From Variovorax sp. CAN15 (GTDB taxonomy: Bacteria; Pseudomonadota; Gammaproteobacteria; Burkholderiales; Burkholderiaceae_C), in the NCBI RefSeq assembly GCF_030462475.1, contig NZ_JASMRZ010000014.1:40671-104670 (forward strand): 64,000 bases of DNA, written 5' to 3'. The position numbers and the translations under genes were made by a program. The notes beneath the pieces were generated by a model. It was not told where the DNA came from. It searched no databases and was given only the letters and a program-made list of their open reading frames with translations. Positions 11,145-21,023 of this stretch are shown piece by piece. The stretch's first letter is position 1. Every line of letters begins with the position of its first letter.

Positions 11145-12323
11145 TCACCGCAGCTTCAGCGTCGAAAGGCCCACGAGGCACAGCAGCATCGTGATGATCC
11201 AGAAGCGCACCACGACCTGCGTCTCGCGCCAGCCGCTCTTCTCGAAGTGGTGATGCAGCGGCGCCATCTTGAGCACGCGCCGGCCTTCGCCGAAGCGCTT
11301 CTTGGTGTACTTGAAGTACGTGACCTGCGCCATCACCGAGATCGCCTCGACCACGAAGATGCCGCCCATGATGAAGAACACGATCTCCTGGCGCACGATG
11401 ACCGCGATGGTGCCCAGCGCGCCGCCCAGCGCCAGCGCGCCCACGTCGCCCATGAAGACCTGCGCCGGGTGCGTGTTGAACCAGAGGAACGCGAGCCCCG
11501 CGCCGGCCATGGCCGAGCAGAACACCAGCAGCTCGCCGGAGCCGGGGATGTTGGGGAACAGCAGGTACTTGGAGTACACCGCGCTGCCCGTGACGTAGGC
11601 GAACACGCCCAGCGCCGAGCCCACCATCACCACCGGCATGATCGCCAGGCCGTCGAGGCCGTCGGTCAGGTTCACCGCGTTGCTCGCGCCCACGATCACC
11701 AGGTAGGTGAGGATGACGAAGCCGATGCCCCCCAGCGGATAGCTCACTTCCTTGAAGAAGGGCACCAGCAGGTTGATCTTGGGCGGGAAGTCGAGGTCGA
11801 AGCCCGACTGCACCCACGCGAAGAACAGCTGGATCACGCGCCAGTTGGAGCTCTCGGAGATGCTGAAGAGCAGATAGAAGGCCGCGATCAGGCCGACCAC
11901 CGACTGCCAGAAGTACTTCTCGCGCGAGCGCATGCCTTCCGGGTCCTTGCGCACCACCTTGCGCCAGTCGTCCACCCAGCCGATGGCGCCGAAGCCCATG
12001 GTGACCCACAGCACGATCCACACGAACCTGTTGGAGATGTCGAACCACAGCAGCGTGGCGAAGGCAATGGAGAACAGCACCAGCACGCCGCCCATGGTGG
12101 GCGTGCCGCTCTTGGTGAGGTGCGTTTCCATGCCGTAGCCGCGCACCGGCTGGCCGATCTTGAGCGCCGCGAGGCGGCGGATCACGAAGGGGCCGGCCAC
12201 CAGGCCGACCACGAGCGCCGTCAGCGCGGCCATCAGCGCGCGGAAGGTGAGGTACTGGAAGATGCGCAGGAACCCGAACTCGGGCGACAGCGTCTGCAGC
12301 CATTGGGCGAGGGTCAGCAGCAT
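11145..12323 (-). CDS. mraY: Phospho-N-acetylmuramoyl-pentapeptide-transferase
   Basis: [38 protein letters not shown]. Confidence 0.97.
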   Translation of the reverse strand: MLLTLAQWLQTLSPEFGFLRIFQYLTFRALMAALTALVVGLVAGPFVIRRLAALKIGQPVRGYGMETHLTKSGTPTMGGVLVLFSIAFATLLWFDISNRFVWIVLWVTMGFGAIGWVDDWRKVVRKDPEGMRSREKYFWQSVVGLIAAFYLLFSISESSNWRVIQLFFAWVQSGFDLDFPPKINLLVPFFKEVSYPLGGIGFVILTYLVIVGASNAVNLTDGLDGLAIMPVVMVGSALGVFAYVTGSAVYSKYLLFPNIPGSGELLVFCSAMAGAGLAFLWFNTHPAQVFMGDVGALALGGALGTIAVIVRQEIVFFIMGGIFVVEAISVMAQVTYFKYTKKRFGEGRRVLKMAPLHHHFEKSGWRETQVVVRFWIITMLLCLVGLSTLKLR

Positions 12324-12345
12324 GTGGTTTCGCGCGGCTCATGCG

Positions 12346-13782
12346 TCATGACCGGCCTCCTTTTGTTGTTGTGTGTCGTTGTAGCTGTGCCTCGACGACC
12401 TGTACCACGCGTTCCATCTTCATGAAGCGCGATCCCTTGACGAGCACGCTGCCGACTTGCGGCAGGCGCGCGAGCACGGCCGCGGCGAGCGCGTCGAACT
12501 CTTCGAAATGGCGTCCGTCGGCACCGCCGAAGGCGGCGACGGTGTGCGCCGTCGCGGCGCCCAGCGTGTAGACGGACTCGATGCCGCGCCGGCGGGCATG
12601 CTCGCCGACTTCGGCGTGGAACTCCGGCGAGCGGTCGCCCACCTCGCCCATGTCGCCCAGCACCAGCAGGCGCGGGCCCGGCAGTGCGGCGAGCACGTCG
12701 ATGGCGGCGATCACCGAATCGGGGTTGGCGTTGTAGCTGTCGTCGACCAGTGTGACGGCATGGCCGCCGGACAGCTCGATCTCGCTGGCGCGCGAGCGGC
12801 CCTTGACCGGCTCGAAGGCCGACAGGCCGGCGCCGATGGTCTCCGGCGGCACGCCGGCTGCCAGCGCGCAGGCCGTGGCGGCGAGCGCGTTGACGACGTT
12901 GTGCCGGCCCGCGATGTGCAGGCGCGCGTCGAAGGTGCCCACCGGCGTGCGGATGCTCGCGGCCCAGGCGCCCTGCTTCCATTCGGCGTGCTGCAGCGAC
13001 ACATCCGCGTCCTCGTGCTCGCCGAAGGTCAGGCAGCGGCGCGAGCCGCCGTCGTGCGCCATGTCGGTCCACAGCGGGGTGAACTCGTCGCCGCAGGGGA
13101 AGACGGCCGTGCCGTCTTCCGGCAGCACCGCGAACACGGCGGCGTTCTCGACGGCCACCGCCTCGACGGTGGCCATGAACTCCTGGTGCTCGCGCTGCGC
13201 GTTGTTGACCAGCGCGATGGTCGGGCGCGAGATGGCGGCCAGCCGCGCGATCTCGCCCGGGTGGTTCATGCCCAGCTCGAGCACCGCGCGCTGGTGCTGC
13301 GCGCGCAGGCGCAGCAGCGTGAGCGGCACGCCGATCTCGTTGTTGAAGTTGCCGGCCGTGGCGAGAGAGCGCTCGGCGCGGAAGGCGAAGAGCACGGCCG
13401 CGATCATCTGCGTGACCGTGGTCTTGCCGTTGCTGCCGGTCACGGCGATCAGCGGCAGGTCGAACTGCGCGCGCCAGCCCGCGCCGAGCGCGCCCAGCGC
13501 AGCCAGCGAGTCGGGCACCTCGAGGCCTGCGAGGCCCGCGGCTTCCAGGCCGTGGTGCGCGATGGCGGCCACGGCGCCCTGCGCCTTGGCCTCGACCAGG
13601 AAATCGTTGGCATCGAAGCGCTCGCCCTTGAGCGCGACGAACAGGTCGCCGGGCGCGAGCGTGCGCGTGTCGGTGTGAACGCGGGCGATGACGATGGAGC
13701 CGTCGCCCACCAGGCGCGAACCCGGAATCCATTGCTGGATCCGGGACAAGGTGATGTCGAGGGGCGTCGTGATGCCGGTCAT
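12346..13782 (-). CDS. murF: UDP-N-acetylmuramoyl-tripeptide--D-Ala-D-Ala ligase
   Basis: AVTGSNGKTTVTQMIAAVL; DDSYNANPDSVIAAIDVL. Confidence 0.96.
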   Translation of the reverse strand: MTGITTPLDITLSRIQQWIPGSRLVGDGSIVIARVHTDTRTLAPGDLFVALKGERFDANDFLVEAKAQGAVAAIAHHGLEAAGLAGLEVPDSLAALGALGAGWRAQFDLPLIAVTGSNGKTTVTQMIAAVLFAFRAERSLATAGNFNNEIGVPLTLLRLRAQHQRAVLELGMNHPGEIARLAAISRPTIALVNNAQREHQEFMATVEAVAVENAAVFAVLPEDGTAVFPCGDEFTPLWTDMAHDGGSRRCLTFGEHEDADVSLQHAEWKQGAWAASIRTPVGTFDARLHIAGRHNVVNALAATACALAAGVPPETIGAGLSAFEPVKGRSRASEIELSGGHAVTLVDDSYNANPDSVIAAIDVLAALPGPRLLVLGDMGEVGDRSPEFHAEVGEHARRRGIESVYTLGAATAHTVAAFGGADGRHFEEFDALAAAVLARLPQVGSVLVKGSRFMKMERVVQVVEAQLQRHTTTKGGRS

Positions 13783-15338
13783 GCCGCGGCTCCCCTCTTT
13801 GCCAGCGCCTGCAGCGCATGGGCCTTGTCCGAGAACTCGATGCGCTGGCCGGCTATTTCCTGCCAGGCCTCGTGGCCCTTGCCGGCGATCAGCACGACAT
13901 CTTGCGGGGCGGCCTGCGCGATCGCGTCGGCAATGGCGGCCGCGCGGTCGGGCTGCACCTGCGCCGCGTCGGGGCGCGAGAAGCCTCGCAGCACCTGGCT
14001 GATGATCGCGTCGGGCTTTTCGCTGCGCGGGTTGTCGCTGGTGACGATCACGCGGTCGGCCTGGCGCTCTGCGACGGCGGCCATCATCGGGCGCTTGATC
14101 GGGTCGCGGTCGCCGCCGCAGCCGAACAGGCACCACAGCGCGCCGCCGCGCTGCTTTGCCAGCGGGCGCAGGCCGATCAGCGCCTTGTCGAGCGCATCGG
14201 GCGTGTGGGCGTAGTCGACCACGGCCAGCGGGGCGCCTTCGCCGGTGCCCGCGCGGTCCATGCGGCCGGGCACGCTGGTGAGGTTGGCGCAGGCGGCCAC
14301 GGCTTGCGCCAGCGTGAGGCCCAGCGCGCGCAGCGTGCCGAGCACGCCCAGCAGGTTCGAGACGTTGTACTGGCCGATGAGCCCGGTCGGCAGCCGCTCC
14401 ACGGCCGGCGAGCCCTGCTCGGCCACCGAGAATTGCAGGCCCTGCGCGTCGTAGCCGATGTCGCGCGCCATGAGGCGGGCCGGCTTGCCGGCGGCCGAGA
14501 CGGTCCAGACGTCGAGCGCGCCGATGCCGGCGTCGATCAGGTTCGCGCACAGGCTGGCGCCGTGCGTGTCGTCGATGTTGATCACCGCGGCGCGCAGGCC
14601 TGGCCAGCGGAACAACTCGGCCTTGGCCTGCCAGTAGGCGTCCATGCTGCCGTGGTAGTCGAGGTGGTCCTGCGTGAAGTTGGTGAACACGGCCACGGCG
14701 ATCTGCGCGCCGTCGAGCCGGCGCTCGGCAATGCCGATGGACGAGGCCTCGATGGCGCAGGCGCCGAAGCCGCGCGTGACCAGTGAGCGCAGTTCGCGCT
14801 GCATCATCACCGGGTCGGGCGTGGTGAGGCCGGTATAGGCCAGATCGGGCGGCACGCCGATGCCGAGCGTGCCCATCACCGCGCAGGGCGACGGCGCGTC
14901 GCGCTGCATGGTGCCGTCGGGCGTCATCACGCGCACGCCGCCCGCCGCGCGCAGCGTGGAGAGCGACTCGGCCAGCCACCAGGCGGTGGAGGTCTTGCCG
15001 TTGGTGCCGGTCACGGCCAGCACGTCGAGCAGGGCCGAGGGGTTGTCGTAGAAGGCCGAGGCGATCGGGCCGGTGGCGGCCTTCAGGCCGGGGTAGCTCA
15101 CGATGCGGTCGTCGCCTTCAAAGCCGAAGGCCTCGACGCCCTCGTGCTCCACCAGGCAAACCGCCGCGCCCTGTGCCAGCGCGGCCGCCACGTGCTTTCG
15201 CCCGTCGGTGGCAGCGCCCGGCCAGGCGATGAAGACGTCGCCCGCGCCCACGGCGCGGCTGTCGGCGTGCAGCGCGGCCTGCGGCGCGCGCTCCTTCAGC
15301 CAGGCGGCGACCAGTTGGGGGGAAGTGAAGGTCAGCAT
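13779..15338 (-). CDS. murE: UDP-N-acetylmuramoyl-L-alanyl-D-glutamate--2,6-diaminopimelate ligase
   Basis: AVTGTNGKTSTAWWLAESL; DYAHTPDALDKAL; TSDNPRSEKPDAI. Confidence 0.96.
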   Translation of the reverse strand: MLTFTSPQLVAAWLKERAPQAALHADSRAVGAGDVFIAWPGAATDGRKHVAAALAQGAAVCLVEHEGVEAFGFEGDDRIVSYPGLKAATGPIASAFYDNPSALLDVLAVTGTNGKTSTAWWLAESLSTLRAAGGVRVMTPDGTMQRDAPSPCAVMGTLGIGVPPDLAYTGLTTPDPVMMQRELRSLVTRGFGACAIEASSIGIAERRLDGAQIAVAVFTNFTQDHLDYHGSMDAYWQAKAELFRWPGLRAAVINIDDTHGASLCANLIDAGIGALDVWTVSAAGKPARLMARDIGYDAQGLQFSVAEQGSPAVERLPTGLIGQYNVSNLLGVLGTLRALGLTLAQAVAACANLTSVPGRMDRAGTGEGAPLAVVDYAHTPDALDKALIGLRPLAKQRGGALWCLFGCGGDRDPIKRPMMAAVAERQADRVIVTSDNPRSEKPDAIISQVLRGFSRPDAAQVQPDRAAAIADAIAQAAPQDVVLIAGKGHEAWQEIAGQRIEFSDKAHALQALAKRGAAA

Positions 15339-15340
15339 GT

Positions 15341-17095
15341 TCAGAAGCTCTCGTCGACGCCCTGCGTCATCACAAGCGGTTTGACCGCCAGATCGGGCGG
15401 TACGTTCATCATGCGCAGCGTCTGCTGCACGACCTCGCTGAACACGGGAGCGGCCGCCAGGCCGCCGAAATACTGCCCGTCGCTGGGCTCGTCGATCATC
15501 ACCGCGACGATGATGCGCGGCTTCTCGATAGGTGCCATGCCGGTGAACCAGGCGCGGTACTTGTTGCTGGCGTAGCCCTTGCCGACCTGCTTGTGGGCCG
15601 TGCCCGACTTGCCGCCGACCGAATAGCCCACCGTCTGCGCGCGCGTGCCGGTGCCGCCGGGGCCGGCGGCCATCTGCAGCATCCTGCGCACCGCCAGCGC
15701 GTTGGAGGGCGAGAACACGCGCACGCCGACCGGCGGCTCGGAGTTCTTCAGGATGGTCACCGGAATCAGCGAGCCGTCGTGCGCGAACGCGGTGTACGAA
15801 TGCGCCATCTGGAACAGCGAAGCCGACAGGCCGTAGCCGTAGGCCATGGTGGCCTGCTCGACCGGCTTCCAGGTCTTCCAGGGGCGCAGCCGGCCCGTGA
15901 CGGCGCCGGGGAACTGGATCTGCGGCTTCTGGCCGTAGCCGAGCGCGGTGTAGGTGTCCCACATCTCGTGCGGGGTCATCTTCTGGGCGATCTTGAGCGC
16001 GCCGACGTTGCTCGACTTCTGGATCACGCCCTCGACCGTCAGCGTGCCGTAGTTGTGCGTGTCGCTGATGGTGAAGCCGCCGATCTGGTAGCGGCCGGGG
16101 CCGGTCTCGATCAGCGTCGATGGCTTCACGCGGCCGGCTTCCAGCGCCATGGCCACGGTGATCGGCTTCATGGTCGAGCCGGGCTCGAAGGTGTCGGTGA
16201 GCGCTCGGTTGCGCAGTTGCTCGCCGCTGAGATTCTGGCGCTTGTCAGGCACGTAGCTCGGGTAGTTGGCCAGCGCCAGCACCTCGCCGGTGACGGAATC
16301 GAGCACCACCACGCTGCCGGCCTTGGCCTTGCGCGCGGTCACTGCGTCGCGCAGCTTCTGGTAGGCGAAGAACTGCACCTTGCTGTCGACGCTGAGCTGG
16401 ATGTCCTTGCCGTCCAGCGGCGGCACGGTCTCGCCCACGCCCTCGACCACGCGGCCCAGGCGGTCCTTGATGACGCGGCGCGAACCGGCCTTGCCGGCCA
16501 GGTCCTTGTTGAAGGCCAGCTCGATGCCTTCCTGGCCGTTGTCTTCCACGTTGGTGAAGCCCACCACGTGCGCGGCTGCCTCGCCCTCGGGGTACTGGCG
16601 CTTGTATTCCTTGCGCTGGTAGATGCCCTTGAGGTTCATGGCCGCGATCTGCTTGGCGATGGGCTCGTCGACCTGGCGCTTGATCCAGACGAAGGTCTTG
16701 TCCTCGTCTTCCAGCTTCTTGTCGAAGTCCTTCTGCGGCATCTCCAGCAGCTTGGCCACCTGCTTGAGCTTGGCGCGCACTTCGGGGTCGTCGCGCTCGA
16801 TGTCTTCCGGAATGGCCCAGATGCTGGGCGCCACCACGCTGGACGCCAGGATGAGCCCGTTGCGGTCGAGGATGCGGCCTCGGTTGGCCGGCAGTTCCAG
16901 CGTGCGCGCGAAGCGCACCTCGCCCTGCCGCTGGAAGAAGCTGTTGCCGATGACCTGCACGTAGGCCGCGCGGCCGGCCAGCACCAGGAAGCCGAAGGCG
17001 ATGCCCGCGACGATGAGCTTGCTGCGCCACACCGGCGTCTTGCTCGCGAGCAAGGGGCTGGTGGTGTAGCGCACGCTGCGGTTGCCTCGGCTCAT
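15341..17095 (-). CDS. ftsI: Peptidoglycan transpeptidase FtsI/PBP3
   Basis: RGRILDRNGLILA; FEPGSTMKPITVAMALE; SSNVGALKIA; GKSGTAHKQ. Confidence 0.97.
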   Translation of the reverse strand: MSRGNRSVRYTTSPLLASKTPVWRSKLIVAGIAFGFLVLAGRAAYVQVIGNSFFQRQGEVRFARTLELPANRGRILDRNGLILASSVVAPSIWAIPEDIERDDPEVRAKLKQVAKLLEMPQKDFDKKLEDEDKTFVWIKRQVDEPIAKQIAAMNLKGIYQRKEYKRQYPEGEAAAHVVGFTNVEDNGQEGIELAFNKDLAGKAGSRRVIKDRLGRVVEGVGETVPPLDGKDIQLSVDSKVQFFAYQKLRDAVTARKAKAGSVVVLDSVTGEVLALANYPSYVPDKRQNLSGEQLRNRALTDTFEPGSTMKPITVAMALEAGRVKPSTLIETGPGRYQIGGFTISDTHNYGTLTVEGVIQKSSNVGALKIAQKMTPHEMWDTYTALGYGQKPQIQFPGAVTGRLRPWKTWKPVEQATMAYGYGLSASLFQMAHSYTAFAHDGSLIPVTILKNSEPPVGVRVFSPSNALAVRRMLQMAAGPGGTGTRAQTVGYSVGGKSGTAHKQVGKGYASNKYRAWFTGMAPIEKPRIIVAVMIDEPSDGQYFGGLAAAPVFSEVVQQTLRMMNVPPDLAVKPLVMTQGVDESF

Positions 17096-17463
17096 CGCGC
17101 GGCCCTCGCTGCCGTGGCCGGCTTGGCCGCCGGCTTTGCTGCCGGCTTGGTCGTGACGGCAGGCATGGGCGCCACTGGTGCAACGGCGGGGATCACCGAG
17201 CCATCGGGACGCACGTACTGCGTGATCGCCGGCGAGGTGGTGCGCATCTGCAGCTGCTCCTTGGCGAGCTTCTCCACGCGCAGCGGCGTGGCTTGCGCGC
17301 GCTTCTCGACCTGCAGGCGGTCGCGCTCGGTCTCGAGGCGGCGGGCGTCCTGCTGCGCGCGGTCGAGCTCGGTGTAGAGCTGGCGCGACAGGTACTGGGT
17401 GTGCACAAGGTACAAAGCCGTCGCGATGACGGCCAGCAGGAGGAGCAGATTTACGCGGGCCAT
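17092..17463 (-). CDS. ftsL: Cell division protein FtsL
   Basis: Short single-TM coiled-coil protein MARVNLLLLLAVIATALYLVHTQYLSRQLYTELD between ftsI and rsmH. Confidence 0.9.
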   Translation of the reverse strand: MARVNLLLLLAVIATALYLVHTQYLSRQLYTELDRAQQDARRLETERDRLQVEKRAQATPLRVEKLAKEQLQMRTTSPAITQYVRPDGSVIPAVAPVAPMPAVTTKPAAKPAAKPATAARAAR

Positions 17464-17464
17464 G

Positions 17465-18388
17465 TCAGTCGGCCCCGGTACGTTCTGCCACGCGAAGAAT
17501 GGCACTTCGCGATCGCGGATTGCCGCTCACCTCGGCTTCCGAGGGCTTGATGCGCTCCAGCGCGCGCAGCTTCATGGCCTTCGGCGCGGCGAAGGGCGCG
17601 CGGCGGTCGTAGACCTCCTTCGAGTGCTTGGCAATGAACTGCTTGACGATGCGGTCTTCCAGCGAATGGAAGCTGATCACCGCGAGCCGCCCGCCGGGCT
17701 GCAGCACGGAAAGGCTGGCTTCTAGCGCCTGTTGCAGCTCTTCAAGCTCGGCGTTGATGAAAATCCGAAAAGCCTGAAATGTGCGCGTTGCAGGGTTCTG
17801 GCCCGGCTCGCGGGTTTTGACCGTGCCAGCCACGAGCTCGGCCAGTTCGGTGGTGGTTGAAATTGGGCCCCGTTCTTGTCGGCGAGCAACAATCGCCTTT
17901 GCAATCTGAACAGCAAACCGTTCTTCGCCATAGTCACGGATCACCTCTGCAATCTGCTGGAGTTCGGCCGTTGCCAGCCACTCGGCCACGCTCTCGCCGC
18001 GCGTGGTGTCCATGCGCATGTCGAGCGGGCCGTCGAAACGAAAACTGAAACCGCGCACCGGGTTGTCGATCTGCGGCGAACTCACGCCCAGGTCCATGAG
18101 CAGGCCGGCGACGCTCGCGTCGGGCAGTTCGCCGATCGAGCGGAATCCCTGATGGCGGATGGAAAAACGCGCATCCGGGATGCGCGCTGCTTCGGCCACT
18201 GCTTCCGCATCCTTGTCGAATGCGATGAGCCTGCCTTCCGGCGCCAGCCGCGCGAGGATCGCCCGCGCGTGCCCTCCCCGTCCGAAGGTGGCGTCCACGT
18301 AGGTGCCGGTAGCCGCAGTGCTGCCGGATAGAAGAGCTTCCACCGCCTCGCCGAGCAAGACGGTCGTGTGGGTCCAGGGCGTGTTCAC
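17465..18388 (-). CDS. rsmH: 16S rRNA (cytosine1402-N4)-methyltransferase, GTG start
   Basis: [40 protein letters not shown]. Confidence 0.96.
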   Translation of the reverse strand: MNTPWTHTTVLLGEAVEALLSGSTAATGTYVDATFGRGGHARAILARLAPEGRLIAFDKDAEAVAEAARIPDARFSIRHQGFRSIGELPDASVAGLLMDLGVSSPQIDNPVRGFSFRFDGPLDMRMDTTRGESVAEWLATAELQQIAEVIRDYGEERFAVQIAKAIVARRQERGPISTTTELAELVAGTVKTREPGQNPATRTFQAFRIFINAELEELQQALEASLSVLQPGGRLAVISFHSLEDRIVKQFIAKHSKEVYDRRAPFAAPKAMKLRALERIKPSEAEVSGNPRSRSAILRVAERTGAD

Positions 18389-18396
18389 GGTGCCCC

Positions 18397-18825
18397 TCAG
18401 AACGCGAAGTCCTGGAATACGTCCGGCATCTCGCCCTGGGTGGCCTCGGCCTCCTTGGCCTCGTAGGTGGCCTTGTCCCAGAGCTCGAAGTGGTTGCCCA
18501 TGCCCAGCAGCAGCGTCTCGCGCGTGATGCCGGTGGCCGCGCGCAATTCGGGCGACACGAGGATGCGGCCGGTGCCATCCATCTCGACGTCCATGGCGTT
18601 GCCCAGGAAGACGCGCTTCCACCACTGCGCCGACATCGGCAGCGCGGCGATGCGCTCGCGGAATTTTTCCCATTCGGGACGGGGGAACACCATCAGGCAT
18701 CCGTGCGGATGCTTGGTGATCGTGAGCTGGCCGCCTGCCGTCGCGCTCAGGACGTCACGATGCCGGGTCGGCACGGAGAGCCGCCCCTTGGCATCCAGAC
18801 TGAGCGATGAAGCGCCTTGAAACAC
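18397..18825 (-). CDS. mraZ: Transcriptional regulator MraZ, GTG start
   Basis: (M)[23 protein letters not shown]; first gene of the dcw cluster. Confidence 0.95.
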   Translation of the reverse strand: MFQGASSLSLDAKGRLSVPTRHRDVLSATAGGQLTITKHPHGCLMVFPRPEWEKFRERIAALPMSAQWWKRVFLGNAMDVEMDGTGRILVSPELRAATGITRETLLLGMGNHFELWDKATYEAKEAEATQGEMPDVFQDFAF

Positions 18826-18869
18826 GACCACGAAACCCCTGTGTTGGGAGTGCTGCGGCACCCGAAAGG

Positions 18870-18914
18870 GGCACTACCCGCACTTTTTCCCACTTAACTG
18901 CACTTTTTTGCACT
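18870..18914 (-). promoter_or_regulatory. Candidate MraZ-binding repeat array upstream of mraZ
   Basis: Minus strand: AGTGCA-AAAA-AGTGCA-GTTA-AGTGGG-AAAA-AGTGCG-GGT-AGTGCC, five AGTGNN units spaced 10,10,10,9 bp. Confidence 0.8.
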
Positions 18915-18970
18915 GTAGCAGGAAACACTTCGGAAGCAACTGGCCGTTTGGGCTATTTTTTGTAATGGAA

Positions 18971-19021
18971 TCAACGACTTAGCGCCGATTCCAAATCCTT
19001 GGAATCGGCGAATTTCGTTGA
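18971..19021. repeat. Nested inverted repeat between hslU and the mraZ promoter
   Basis: TCAACGA-cttag-CGCCGATTCC-aaatcctt-GGAATCGGCG-aatt-TCGTTGA. Confidence 0.75.
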
Positions 19022-19096
19022 AAATGAAGTACTTAGCTCACGCAGTGAAAGTGATGCGTGAAGGATTCCCGCGTTACAGCGGAAGGAGAAGCGGCT

Positions 19097-20419
19097 TCAG
19101 AGGATGAAGCGCGAAAGGTCTTCGTCGTGACTTAGTGCCGCGAGGCGCTGGTCGACATAGGCGGCATCGATGCGGATCGATTGCCCTTCGAGGCGGGTCG
19201 CGTCGAAGCTTACCTCATCCAGCAGCCGTTCCATCACGGTAGACAAACGGCGCGCGCCGATGTTCTCGGTACGCTCATTCACCTCGAAGGCGATGGCTGC
19301 CAGCCGGTTCACGCCCTCGGGGGTGAATTCGAGCGTCACGCCTTCCGTCGCCAGCAGCGCCTGGTACTGCTTCACCAGCGACGCGCGCGTCTGTGTGAGG
19401 ATGCTCTCGAAGTCCGCCACCGAGAGCGACTGCAGCTCCACGCGGATCGGAAAGCGCCCCTGCAGCTCGGGAATGAGGTCGCTGGGCTTGCTCAGGTGGA
19501 AGGCGCCGCTCGCAATGAACAGCATGTGGTCGGTGCGAACCACTCCGTACTTGGTGCTGACGGCGGTGCCCTCCACGAGCGGCAGCAGGTCACGCTGCAC
19601 GCCCTGGCGCGACACGTCGGAGCCCTGGGACTCGCTGCGGGTGGCAACCTTGTCGATCTCGTCGATGAAGACGATGCCGTTCTGCTCGGCATTGGCGATG
19701 GCCTGTGTGCGGATCTCGTCCTCGTTGACCAGCTTGGCGGCTTCCTCGTCGGTCAAGAGGCGCAACGCTTCGGCGATCTTGAGCTTGCGCATCTTGCGCT
19801 TGCCGCCGCCGAGCTGGCCGAACATGCCGCGCAGCTGCTCGGTCATTTCCTCCATGCCGGCCGGGCCCATGATCTCGAGAGGCGCGCGGGTCTCGGCGAG
19901 GTCGAGTTCGATTTCCTTGTCGTCGAGCTGGTGCTCGCGCAGCTTCTTGCGGAAGGCCTGGCGGGTGGCGTTGCCGGAGTCGGCGGCAGCACCGTCGGCA
20001 CCGCGCGCGGGAGGCAGCAGCACGTCGAGGATGCGCTCCTCGGCCGCGTCCTCGGCTCGCGCGCGCACCTTCACGCTCTCCGCCTCGCGGGTCTGCTTGA
20101 CGGCTATCTCGGCGAGGTCGCGGATGATCGAATCGACGTCCTTGCCCACGTAGCCCACTTCGGTGAACTTGGTGGCCTCGACCTTGATGAAGGGGGCGTC
20201 GGCCAGGCGCGCGAGGCGGCGGGCGATCTCGGTCTTGCCCACGCCCGTGGGACCGATCATGAGGATGTTCTTCGGCGTGATCTCGTGGCGCAGCTTGTCG
20301 TCGACCTGCTGGCGGCGCCAGCGGTTGCGCAGAGCGATGGCCACGGCGCGCTTGGCCGCCGGCTGGCCGACGATGTGGTTGTCGAGCTCGGAGACGATCT
20401 CCTGGGGGGTCATGGACAT
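19097..20419 (-). CDS. hslU: HslU ATPase subunit of HslUV protease
   Basis: [54 protein letters not shown]. Confidence 0.97.
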   Translation of the reverse strand: MSMTPQEIVSELDNHIVGQPAAKRAVAIALRNRWRRQQVDDKLRHEITPKNILMIGPTGVGKTEIARRLARLADAPFIKVEATKFTEVGYVGKDVDSIIRDLAEIAVKQTREAESVKVRARAEDAAEERILDVLLPPARGADGAAADSGNATRQAFRKKLREHQLDDKEIELDLAETRAPLEIMGPAGMEEMTEQLRGMFGQLGGGKRKMRKLKIAEALRLLTDEEAAKLVNEDEIRTQAIANAEQNGIVFIDEIDKVATRSESQGSDVSRQGVQRDLLPLVEGTAVSTKYGVVRTDHMLFIASGAFHLSKPSDLIPELQGRFPIRVELQSLSVADFESILTQTRASLVKQYQALLATEGVTLEFTPEGVNRLAAIAFEVNERTENIGARRLSTVMERLLDEVSFDATRLEGQSIRIDAAYVDQRLAALSHDEDLSRFIL

Positions 20420-20421
20420 GG

Positions 20422-20976
20422 TCAGAGCGCTTCCACCGTGTGGTTCATGTTCGTGTAAATGCAGATTTCTCCGGCGATCGCCAGCGATTTGCGCACGATC
20501 TGCTCGGCCGAAAGCTCGGTGTTCTCGATCAGCGCCTTGGCCGCCGACTGGGCATAAGCACCGCCCGAGCCGATGGCGATCACGCCGTCTTCGGGTTCCA
20601 GCACGTCGCCGTTGCCTGTGATGATGAGGGAGGTGGTGGCGTCGGCCACGGCGAGCATCGCTTCGAGCTTGCGCAGCACGCGGTCGGTGCGCCAGTCCTT
20701 GGTGAGCTCGACCGCGGCGCGGGTCAGGTGCCCCTGGTGCTTCTCGAGCTTGGCTTCGAAGCGCTCGAAGAGCGTGAAGGCGTCGGCCGTGGCGCCGGCA
20801 AAGCCTGCGAGCACCTTGCCGTGATAGAGGCGGCGCACCTTGCGCGCCGTGCCCTTGATGACGATGTTGCCGAGAGTGACCTGCCCGTCCCCGCCGATGG
20901 CGACCTGATCGCCCTGGGGGGTCTTGCGGCGCACGCTCACGATGGTGGTGCCGTGAAACTGTTCCATCGCAGCCAT
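20422..20976 (-). CDS. hslV: HslV peptidase subunit of HslUV protease
   Basis: [30 protein letters not shown]. Confidence 0.97.
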   Translation of the reverse strand: MAAMEQFHGTTIVSVRRKTPQGDQVAIGGDGQVTLGNIVIKGTARKVRRLYHGKVLAGFAGATADAFTLFERFEAKLEKHQGHLTRAAVELTKDWRTDRVLRKLEAMLAVADATTSLIITGNGDVLEPEDGVIAIGSGGAYAQSAAKALIENTELSAEQIVRKSLAIAGEICIYTNMNHTVEAL

Positions 20977-21023
20977 CTGGGGATGCGCGCCGGCAATGCA
21001 ACCGCCGCAAGGCGGTGCGAATT

